Assembly (NCBI RefSeq): GCF_030867095.1
Contig: NC_081826.1
Location: 56,350,001 to 56,414,000, forward strand
Direction: 5' to 3'
Length of the DNA stretch: 64,000 nt
Origin: Alligator mississippiensis
Lineage: Eukaryota > Chordata > Crocodylia > Alligatoridae
The notes beneath the pieces are model-generated. The model saw only the letters and a program-made list of their open reading frames with translations, did not search any database and was not told where the DNA came from. Position numbers and translations under genes: made by a program. The number at the start of each line of letters is the position of its first letter. The stretch's first letter is position 1. Positions 54,874 through 64,000 of the stretch are shown here, in pieces.

Positions 54874-56979
54874 ATGGTAAATGGCATCTGATATCCGAAA
54901 AACTAAAACAAGCAAGAGCTTCTGAAAGTGATCATTGTTATTTTAATATGGTAAACTACACCCAGACACTCATAGATATTGTTATCCCTAGTTTGAGAAA
55001 TATCTTCTCTCAAGCAATGGGTCTTAGAATACATTATAAATCTATTTTCAGTTTAAAAGGCCCACTGGTAGATGTGATGTCATGAATGGTTCATGCTAGT
55101 GGCTTATAGAAGATTAAAAACTGAGTCTGACCAACATGAATTGTGGAATTAAAAAACAGTGCAAAACTGTTTCAGCATATAATTTACAACTTTCTATAAG
55201 AATTATTTGCAGGAGATGGTTGTAGATTTGTGGCTTTATGTATAAAAGTATGAAACCCCCAAATATGAAGAGTTCATATTTTACAGTTGAAATAGTGCAT
55301 TCTGCACTATGTATGGGTAAAACTACCTGGCCTATAATATAGATATTTCATGTTCAGGTGCAGATAATTCTATTTCAGAACTGATTATTTAAACTTTAAT
55401 TCTCTATGATTCTAGAAAGAAAGCTTCTCTGTTGCATTTAGAAACTGTTTACTTGAGAGAGAAGCATAACATTTTTTGAACAAAAACTAAGTGCTGCAAG
55501 ATAAACCAGTTTGATTAGACTACAAAACACAAAAAAGTAATTTCATTTTAAAGTCTCATAATTTTCTGGAGACTTTTAATGTTCTTTGGACACTGATTTT
55601 TTTTTTTTAATGTGCCTGACTCCTTTAAATGATAGAAGTGTAGCGATTCAAACAGAGTGATGTTTCTGATACTTATTGCAATCCAAGATTCAGACGAAAC
55701 AAATATGCTTACAGACCTATTAAAAAAGCTGAATTAAAACTTATCAATAAATGTTTAGGACTTCCTTGGAGACTTCCTATCATAGGATGAGAGGGATACT
55801 TTTCTGTATTCTGATACTGTTGGCACTGCCGCTAATCCTTAGACCTCCATTTGCGCTGGTGACACTAACTGTAATGGTGGCAAGTCAAGAGATGCACTTG
55901 ATCTTCCCCTGTCTTTAAAAAGCTGTCATCTGTAAAAGACACATTACACAACATCCGCACTTTGAGGGAATCTTGGGGTTAGGGGTGGAAGTGAAACAAG
56001 GTAATGTGCAGTGTTCTGTCAGTGCCACAAAGTTAAACAAAATGGGTATTACGTGAAATACTTTTTTAAGATTCAGAATCGGAAAAATGCACTGAAATCT
56101 GGGTCTCATTTAACGTGTCTTGGCACACAAACTTAAGTGCACGATGTACTGCAACAACAATTTCTAATTACAAAATGTGGGGAAGAGCAAGAGCCTTTAC
56201 TTTCACTAAATTCTATCATCCTTATTGAAGTAATTCCAAAGACAGCCCCCCCCTACACATATGTGGACACGAACAGGCACACTCACCTTTGTGCATCTAA
56301 TTTGCACCCAAACACATTCAGTTAAATTGACTAGTTATTTCCATGTAAAAACAGGCCCACATGCGGATTTATTAATATAGCCCAATAAATATAATCTGTT
56401 CAGTAATGGAAAAGATAAAGCAGACAGCTAAGTTATATTAAAATAAAGCAATGTGCTTTCTAATCTACTCTGCAATAGACATAATTTTTATTGATTTAAG
56501 CAGAATCTGGCCCAGGATCTGCACAAATGTTAACTCTAAATTGGAGATGGATTATAGTGTAGTAACTTCAGCATCTAATATCTAAAGGCCTTGTAGATAT
56601 TTACTAGCTTAAAATCAGTGGTGTTTTGCCTGATGATTTTCTTCTTCCTGCTTGCCTGCTAGTTTTGAACAATATCCATTACTTCTTACTCTGTGCATCA
56701 CTAATATTACAGTTGGCTTTTTATGAGAGTCCAGTTTCAGCATTAGGTTTGTTGGACCTCATTGTAAAAAGATTTATAAAAAATCCAACATTTCAACTCC
56801 ACCTGGCCCGATTATCCCGTGGCAATAGTAATAATAATAATTCATGCTCTAGAAATTCAAAATTCTTCTGGATTCACAATTAGTACTTCTGGTACCCAGT
56901 CATACTCCTCTTACCAGATTTGGGGTGGGGGGAATCAGTTAAGCAGTTATAGCAAGCCTGCAGAAGACAGATCCTCTTT
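54874..56979. other. AT-rich unique DNA, no gene seen
   Basis: No coding frame or repeat recognised; short frames only. Confidence 0.45.
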
Positions 56980-57017
56980 AGCAAATCTTAGGAAAGGAAC
57001 ATTTCCTAAGATTTGCT
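56980..57017. repeat. Perfect 16-bp hairpin
   Basis: AGCAAATCTTAGGAAA (56980-56995) is exactly reverse-complemented at 57002-57017 after a 6-nt loop (GGAACA). It lies in otherwise unique DNA and could fold as DNA cruciform or RNA stem-loop. No small-RNA family is recognised. Confidence 0.9.
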
Positions 57018-58502
57018 TCCACAAACCTTGTAAAATGTTCATCAGCCCTGTGATCGCCACACAGTTAAGTTAGCTTTGCACACATCAACAGCATACACTT
57101 CAGTTGCATACATCAAGCCTTTAGAAGAAAAAAAAACAGTGTAGTCTGCATGTGTATGTGCAACCTGCCAGTTTAAAGGACAGTGACATGCTCAACCTAA
57201 ATCTGTCTTTTACTGGAATACAGTAATGTACTTCTCCATTATAAGGGATATTTTCATAACAAATTTTAACTTTTGAACCATTCAGGATGAAGAGCTGTTC
57301 AAGTGGAGATTAGAAGATTTCCTTAGAATGAGGGGGGAAAAAAAACTCTCTCTTTCCTCTTATGCTGACTCGAAATGAAATAATTAAAACCATCTATAAT
57401 CTTAAAAAGTTAAGTGCATGCTTTCAATCTTGGCCAAATTTTGTGTCTCTGTCATTTTTAGAATGTTCTTTAAAAAATTCAGCCTGAAAAATAAAAGTTG
57501 CAAGTGGCTAAAATGGTAGATTAGAATGGAAACCACTGTAGACTTTAGGGTGAGAGCCTCTCTGTTTAAAGGTTCTTGTCCCCAGAGACTCAAAATCTAC
57601 ATGTTTATGCAAATAACCCTAAAATTTGGTATTCCCTATAAGGAGGTGGGGTGGTCTTGGTTCCAAACTGGAGATATTTGAATAAGGGATTCCCAAGCAA
57701 AGCTCCCTCTGAAAAGATAAATTATTTTTTACAGAGAAGTGGGAGGTCAAACTATACCTCTAATCATCACGCTTAAAATGGTGTAATTCATTCCACATTT
57801 ACTCCAGTTAGTGCCTAGCACCTATTATTCTTTTGTGGAAACAAAATTAAAGATGATATTTAAACCAAGTCTCTTGGATATCTCTAAGCCTAGCTCATGA
57901 GCCAAATATATTACACTATGCATGCATGGACAGAGTAGCTGAAAGACTTTCTAGCCTGCTAGTTTTCACATGAGCTATATAGCTCAAGGGGACATGTAGT
58001 ACCCACTGAACCTGACCTACACTCAGCCATTGTCAGTTTGAATCTGATCCTTGGCAGAAATTTGGAATGGAGAAAAAAAGCAAGGAAAGCATCTTGAAAA
58101 AATCTGCCTCTGTCAAAGAGATTTTTAATTTGTTTCAGGGGAATGTAAGCTGAGCACAAAGCAGCCTTCAGAATTTTCTCAAGCTGTTTTCAAAAAGAAA
58201 CTAAATGTAGCTGCTTCCAGGCAGGGGACGGGAGGTAAAAGTGAAAGGGTCAGGGGAAATATAAGAGAGAGGTGTGAGGCCACAGACATGGAGAGGTTGG
58301 AAGACTCCAATCAGGAGGGATAGGACATGGGAAAATGATGTGAGGTTGCAGAACAAGTAAGGAAGCAGGTGATCGCACCTGTCATCAGTCATGAGCTATA
58401 AGGGATGTTCGCCCTTTAGAGTGTCTAGGTCCCTCTCCATCTCTCCCTTATGAAATCTGGGATCTGGGATGGTCCCCATTCCTGGAGAGAACACCTGAGC
58501 CA
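57018..58502. other. AT-rich unique DNA, no gene seen
   Basis: No coding frame or repeat recognised. Confidence 0.45.
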
Positions 58503-58800
58503 GAGGTCAGCAAACTACAGCCCACAGGCCAGATCTGGCCTGCATCAAGGTCTGATCCAGCTGGAAAAGTTGTGATCTGGCATGGGAGAATCACTCTTAC
58601 ACAGAGATGAGCCGTCTGTTTCAGAGCCTGCTGCTCCACAGCATCCAAGTTTTCCCTTGTTGCAAAGGGACTGGAAAGCTGACAACCCACCACCTGGAGA
58701 GGGGGAGACTTCTGACCTGCAGCAACCAGCAGGTTGTAAGCTCCCTTCCCCTCCACGAGCTAGTATCTGCAAGGCTTTGTCCTTTTGGAATTTGAGAATG
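58503..58800. mobile_element. hAT-like element end
   Basis: CAGAGGTCAGCAAACTACAG followed by CCCACAGGCCAGATCTGGCC matches the common hAT terminus (CAGGGGTCAGCAAACTACGG type). The opposite end was not located. The frames at 58448-58962 lie in its GC-rich interior and show no transposase motif. Confidence 0.5.
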
Positions 58801-59469
58801 AGAATGGGAAATCTAGCTGCCCTTAGCAAAGGTAGGAATAGGCATGTTAAAAGCATGCCCAAAGCGCACAATTATAGGGATTGGGCAGAGGAGTTTGAAC
58901 AGACATTTTCTGTATGTGTCACAGGTTCAAAAAATGCCATTAACAGTATAGTACTCGTGTGATGAAATGAGCAGTTCAGGATATAATCATCTCCATGGAT
59001 TGTTCTTGTTCAGTTGAGCACTTCACATTGAGTAGAGGGGGCCTTTTTACATCTTTCTGGAAGTCTCCTGTTTATGGGCTGACTATCAAATCTTCCTCCT
59101 TCCTCAGATGACTGAAATTTGATATGCCTTTACTGGAGTTCAAGGTAGAATTTGTCTTCCTAATTAATCATTTGAATCAAGGATTCACAAAATAGAGCTT
59201 TCCTCAAAGTAATATTTTTTTAAGTTAATAAATTTTACCAACTTAAAAAAAAAAACCACACCTAAGGAATCAAGCCATGGTTCTGCTCAGGTCTACAAAC
59301 GCCTCAGTCTCTTGACATTTATTTACTCTAACTCAAAGAGGGCATATATTGCCACTGCTGTTTGGGAAAAAGAAGGTTCAGTAAAGAGTATAAGTATAGA
59401 TGTGAAGCTATTATGTGGAACCTGGGGGACGGGGAACCCTGCTCATCTGAATGTGTCCCAGTCCCTCTC
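58801..59469. other. Unique DNA, no gene seen
   Basis: No coding frame or repeat recognised. Confidence 0.4.
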
Positions 59470-59477
59470 ATTCTGGA

Positions 59478-59949
59478 TAGGGTGACCATATTATGTTTAA
59501 GGAAATCTAGGACACTGCACATAGCCTCCCCACCCCTGCCCAAGTCAGCAGCACTGCTAGAGGCAGGTGGGCAGGGGCACGGAGCACAGTTTAGCAGGGA
59601 GGCAGAGTGGCATGGTGTGCCAGGCAGGCAGGGGGGGAAGTACCACTGAAGCAGGCACCACCGCACCCACATGTGCCCACCCCAGCTCCACCTGAGCGGC
59701 AGCTGCAAGCAGGGGGAAGGATGGACAGGGCAGCACTCCAGTCCACCAGCCTTGCTCCCATGCAGCAGCAGTTCCTCCCCTCCCACTTGTCTGGCACACC
59801 ATACCACTTCACATTCCCACTGGACTGTGCCCTGCAATTCTGCCCCTACTCCCGTTTCGCAAACTTTTGGTTCAGTTTTCATGAATTGTCTGGGATGGCC
59901 TATGAAACTGGGAACTGTCCCAGCCAAGCTGGGACATATGGTCACCCTA
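59478..59949. mobile_element. Non-autonomous hAT-like transposon with perfect TIRs and target duplication
   Basis: A 472-bp element with 14-bp perfect inverted ends (TAGGGTGACCATAT at 59478-59491, its exact inverse at 59936-59949) and an exact 8-bp flanking repeat ATTCTGGA at 59470-59477 and 59950-59957. The 8-bp duplication fits hAT; the outer TA dinucleotides belong to the TIR rather than to a mariner-type TA target. GC-rich non-coding core. Frames across it (such as 59328-59945 minus and 59607-60170 plus) start or end outside the element and carry no transposase motif. Confidence 0.82.
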
Positions 59950-59957
59950 ATTCTGGA

Positions 59958-60616
59958 GGGTTTGAACTTCTTTCTTATCTTCTGTGCACATACTGGGATC
60001 TAAAGAGGCCCTCCCTCACCCCATATGAAGCAGAATCTAGATTGGCCGTAACAGAAATTTTAAAAGCCAGGAAATACAAATTTGAGTACATGCCACCCCT
60101 AGGTGTTGAACTGGCAAGAAGTGGGTGGAATAGAGTGGGAGATGACTACTTGGGTCTTGAGCATAGCTGACTTCATTTGAGTAGTGTTATGTTAGGATTG
60201 CATGGCAGGCAGAGAGTAGAGAAGAAAGAGACATTCAAGACTTCTCTCACTTATTTAAAATCTTTGTAACCACCATGTAAAAAAATTGTCAATCTTTTGG
60301 AACATAGATCATACCTGTGATTTCACTCGCTCACCCTGTTAGCAACTCCGCACTCCAAACATAACACTAGAACTTGCACTTTTCCTTTGAACTGTACTGA
60401 ATGGGAACCACCTACACATGCTCTGCAGGCTAGCATTTAGCCTATTTCACAAAAAGAGCACCACATCTACGACATTTTACATGCCCTTCATTCTTTTGCA
60501 CACAATGCCACCAATGTTATACTTTCACTAAAAGTATTAAGCTACAGGCCATTAAGCGACAGGTTACACTCATCGTCAGACTAACTACTTATAGTCTCCA
60601 CAGCAAAACAACTCTT
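59958..60616. other. Unique DNA, no gene seen
   Basis: No coding frame or repeat recognised. Confidence 0.4.
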
Positions 60617-60920
60617 AGGCTGCTGACAGATGTTCAGTTACAGGTGCGATGGGCTCCCAACTGTTGTACTTCCTGCCGTGCTGCATGTCCCTGCTCAGAA
60701 AAAATGGCAGTGGGGCGTTTCAAACTAAAGCTCATCGAATGTGTTTTATTTCTAAGCTCACCACCACCATTTTTTCAGCACAGAGAGGCACGGTGACGCC
60801 GATACGCATGATGTGGAAGGCTGCCAGAGCACATCAATTTCCATTCTCCAGCAGAATCGATTAATCTGGTCTGACACGCTGGATTTCCAGTGCATTGGAT
60901 CAGGCTTCACACAAGTTTAT
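60617..60920. mobile_element. Non-autonomous TIR DNA element, family A, copy 3
   Basis: Related to 3574-3852 and 8218-8495: AAATGGCAGTGGGGCGTTTC then AACTAAAGC near 60700-60735, and CCAGTGCATTGGATCAGGC near 60887 matching CAGTGCATTGGAGCAACC of copy 1. Ends are less clear than in the other copies. Non-coding. Confidence 0.45.
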
Positions 60921-63264
60921 AGGAGCCCTGAAGAGTCATGTGCACTTTCTTCCTTTTTTCACATACCTGGGCTTCAGGCAGAGAGGCTTGCCCTACCAGA
61001 GGAGGGCATGGTCCTCCCAGACCATCTCACAGGAACAATCATACTAGCTCTTCCAGGTTACAAAAGTCAAAGCTGCCTATCAGACTCATTAAGGTACACC
61101 AATTTCTATTGCCATCTGCACACAAGGAAGTAATGTGGCCAGCATCACATCCATCTACCTTCAATTCCGCAGGTGTCCATTTGTCAACAATGGACTCTAA
61201 ATCTCAATGCTAGTTAATAGTTCACAGTTCCTTTAGTAGTTCAGTTTCTTTAGGATTCATTCACTGTTGAGTTAAAATTTAAACTCAAAATTCAAATTCA
61301 AACTTTAGCACTGTTGTCATTTCTATAGTAATTTATTTTCTTGGACAGTTATTTCCTACCTACAGAAATGAGTAAAGTAATGGCTGAAGTAATGACTGCT
61401 TGTGTTAATTAATAGAAGGTTTCAAAATGTTCATGAATATTTCACTATTACGATTTCTTCTGCAGCAGGTGTTCTGACTTCCACCAGGATAGCATTGCTT
61501 TATCTCCTATTTCTTATGCAATAGAAATTGTAACATTTATTTGGCTGCATGAGAAGGACAGTCTAAAAGAGGTTGATCCTTTCTAAATTGGAATCAATGG
61601 GATTGCCCCTGTTAAAGTGTACAGGATCACATTCTGAATGAGATTTTTAATTAAGATAGTAATGAACAGAATTCATACTTTAGACTTCAATCCTATTTTC
61701 TTTGAATATATTTCAAGGGGGAAAATAAATCCTTTAAAATATTGCTTTGATGTTTCTGCACATAAATATATGAAAAGCATAGTCTATTTTCTGTCGAATG
61801 TGCTTGAAAGCTGGGATAAGACAGTAGTGACATTGGAACAGTGGAAATTAGTTTATTACTGATCCACAGTAAAATAGCCAAAGGGAGAAATGACACCCCA
61901 GAGATTACTTGGATTTGTGCATTTCTGCTGGCAAAGTTTACAGGCCTGTAAATTTAAATGTAGAATTTTTGTAGGCAGAATGCATTGACAAATATGCCTA
62001 ATGGTAATACATCTAGTACTGAGAGTCTCAGAACAGGTCAATAATAATGCTTATATTGATAGCAGCAGTGTAGGAGATGTTACTTGGTATTATAGCTAAA
62101 ATCCATGTTATCCCCTTAATCATAATTACATTAATATTGACAGGCTGTTGACAATACCCACATTACTATTGATAGATTTCTGTCAATAACATGTTTCTAA
62201 ATAAAATATATTCATTCATAATTTGTACAATACTCAATAACAGTTCTAAAATATATCAGAAGAAATTTCTATTTCCTTGGTGATATGCAATAATTTGTTT
62301 TGTTATTAAATGTGCTGTACAAGAGGGAATCTTGATTTTTAGGGGGGAAATGGCTAAAACATTATTTAAGAAGAGGGTATTATGTAATGTTGGAAAACTT
62401 TTTTTTCCCATTTTGTTCCTGTGAAAGAAAAACAATAGCATACATGGTGCTAACATGTCAGCAGGGGGCTTTTTAAATAGTATTTCATTCTAAATCATTT
62501 ATCTTAAAAACACAATTTAATGCAGTAAGTTAATCACACTGACTTTAGTAGAATGTACTATACTTTTTATCTGTTCCTGATTTTTGCCTTAAGCATTCCC
62601 TTTACATATCCTTAGCTTGTTGGCACTTTTATTGAAAACTGGTTTTTGCCTTTATACTAAGAGTACATTGTTGTTGTTGTTGTCGTTATTGTCGTCATCA
62701 TCAGTAGCTGTTATTTTGGTCTATAATTTGGGCCTCTTCATTCATTTTAAATTGTCTAAAATAAACCAATGTAAGGGGGAAAGGAAAAGATAAACAGAAT
62801 TTACTGAGAAGGTATGTAGTAAGATGAAATTTGTTGCAAGACCTGTAAAACATACAGAAGAATATGAAATGAAACAGATAAACTGGAATATATTGATACC
62901 AAAAGGCTGTATTTTTATTTATTTCTGAACAGATACCAAATTGTATAATTGCTGCATTTGTAGAACCAGTACTGATTCAAATGATATAATGTATAACAAC
63001 ACAATGAAAGGATTTTGAATGGGGAAAAGTGATCAGAGGAGATCTTAAATTGTTAGTAAAGGAAAGAAGTGGATTTAAAAAAAACAAACAGTAAAATGAG
63101 AAGCCATGGTGGTAAACCCAACTGTGATGGTCCCTCAGAGACTCAAATTTCTCCCCACTGTGCTACAACTTGCCCCAAGGAACAAACTGAGAATGCATTT
63201 ACCCCAGCAAGCCTCAACTCTACTGCCATTATATGCCAGACCCTGCAAGTGGAATGAGAGTACC
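60921..63264. other. AT-rich unique DNA with a TTG microsatellite, no gene seen
   Basis: A (TTG/TCG)n run lies at about 62669-62705. Short frames only; no recognised exon. Confidence 0.4.
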
Positions 63265-64000
63265 TCTGCCTGTTGGAAGGAGAATTTTGAAGACATTCTC
63301 AATTGAGACTGTTGTTCACGAGAGTGTTCGCAACTCCATCCCACAACACCCAGTCAAAGACTACCTCTAAATCCCTCCAGCCCTTGACAAGTGGAGGAAA
63401 GCCATCAAGCAGATGAAGAACTACAAGGCATCTGGAACTCTTGGAATCCCTGCTGAAATCTTCAAGGCGGGGGGAGCTGACATCACAGCTCCTGCCCTCA
63501 TCTCTAGGATTTGGAATGATGAGGAAATCCCAGATGACCTCAAGGATGCCATGATTATGACAGTCTCCAAGACAGGAGACAAGTTCAACTGTGGAAATTA
63601 GAGATTGCCTTGCTGTCTACCACAGGAAAGATCATTGCAAGAACCCTCCCTTCCACTTGCTGAATATCTCCTCCTAGAATCTCCATGTGGATTTAGGGCA
63701 TCAAGAGGCACAACTGACATGATCTTCACAGCTGCAGGAAAAATGCGGGAAACAACATAAACCTCTCTATATGGCCTTCTTTGACCTCTTAACCTCTGAG
63801 GTTAAGATGGGAGTTAAGCAGGACTGTGTTATGGCTCCAACACTCTTCTCAATATTCCTTACTGTGATGCTACAGCTGACTACAAACAAGCTTCCAGCTG
63901 GAGTGGAGCTAAACTACTGAATGGATGGTAAGCTGTTAAATATCAGCCAACTTCAAGCCAAAAGAGATCTCACCATGGTGAGACTCTTCAAGCCAAAACC
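63265..64000 (+). mobile_element. Second LINE lineage, copy 3 (runs off the window)
   Basis: Frame 63413-63601 reads YKASGTLGIPAEIFKAGG, then LISRIWNDEEIPDDLKDAMI and GDKFNCGN, followed by a stop and degraded ALLSTTGKIIART and LLESPCGFRASRGTTDMIFT segments, all N-terminal RT blocks. MGVKQDCVMAPTLFSIFLT at about 63808-63865 is the later RT segment (expected VKQGCVLAP). The stretch between (around 63780-63800) is shortened, so the catalytic aspartate of the first palm motif is lost. Homologous to 46.5-46.9 kb and, on the other strand, to 22.9 kb. Confidence 0.78.

Noticed and set aside
59328-60170. 205-codon minus and 187-codon plus frames
   Set aside because: They cross the borders of the 59478-59949 hAT element and overlap each other on opposite strands; no family resemblance.
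62669-62705. TTG/TCG/TCA run as a coding poly-residue tract
   Set aside because: A simple imperfect trinucleotide microsatellite in AT-rich DNA with no surrounding frame.

Overview
This is a stretch of vertebrate nuclear DNA, most likely from a crocodilian (alligator or crocodile) or a closely comparable sauropsid. The main reason is its load of CR1 LINEs, which end in the tandem octamer-like tail (variants of TTCATAGA/TCTATGAA) typical of reptile and bird CR1. hAT, PIF/Harbinger-like and foldback elements occur alongside them, and there are no Alu, B1, MIR or L1 sequences. I recognise no host protein-coding exon with confidence and no tRNA, CRISPR or bacterial-type operon. Nearly every long reading frame belongs to a transposon, is the antisense shadow of one, or is a chance frame in GC-rich repeat DNA.

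Layout. 0.4-2.9 kb: a minus-strand CR1 split by a second minus-strand CR1. 3.5-5.1 kb: small terminal-inverted-repeat (TIR) elements in AT-rich DNA. 6.2-8.1 kb: a 1.67-kb GC-rich non-autonomous hAT element inside a small palindromic element. 9.5-10.1 kb: a retroelement-like palindrome with 100-bp arms and a 15-bp target duplication. 10.4-12.2 kb: an LTR-like element, with a relative at 38.2-39.4 kb. 15-25.6 kb: a dense LINE cluster. It holds four CR1 copies, one covering most of ORF2, two old CR1 remnants, and a second APE-type LINE lineage on the minus strand, itself interrupted by a CR1. 28.3 kb: the zinc-finger C-terminus of that second LINE. 31.4 kb: a Harbinger-like MITE. 32.8-35.4 kb: a three-layer nest (old CR1, foldback DNA element, CR1). 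35.5-37.1 kb: a second hAT copy with a perfect 8-bp target duplication. 41-49.2 kb: another LINE cluster, with an old, nearly complete CR1 ORF2 on the minus strand, then a plus-strand copy of the second LINE split by a CR1. 49.2 kb: a third, short hAT copy. 50.7-51.8 kb: a CpG island with CCAAT boxes, an E-box and GC boxes. This is the only strong candidate for a host regulatory element, presumably a promoter and first exon. 52-63 kb: mostly unique AT-rich DNA with a few DNA-transposon remnants, including a hAT at 59.5 kb with perfect TIRs and target duplication. 63.3-64 kb: a third copy of the second LINE, running off the window.

No multi-gene system is visible. The biology here is layered transposition. 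The CR1 ORF2 proteins would supply endonuclease and reverse transcriptase to their own RNAs, but every copy seen is truncated or frameshifted. The MITE, hAT-like and palindromic elements carry no enzyme and would have relied on partners elsewhere. The nests give a relative order of activity: old CR1, then foldback DNA element, then young CR1; second LINE, then CR1; palindromic element, then hAT.

Element boundaries without a stated target duplication are approximate (about 5-30 bp). Family names beyond superfamily are deliberately withheld, because I could not search a repeat library.
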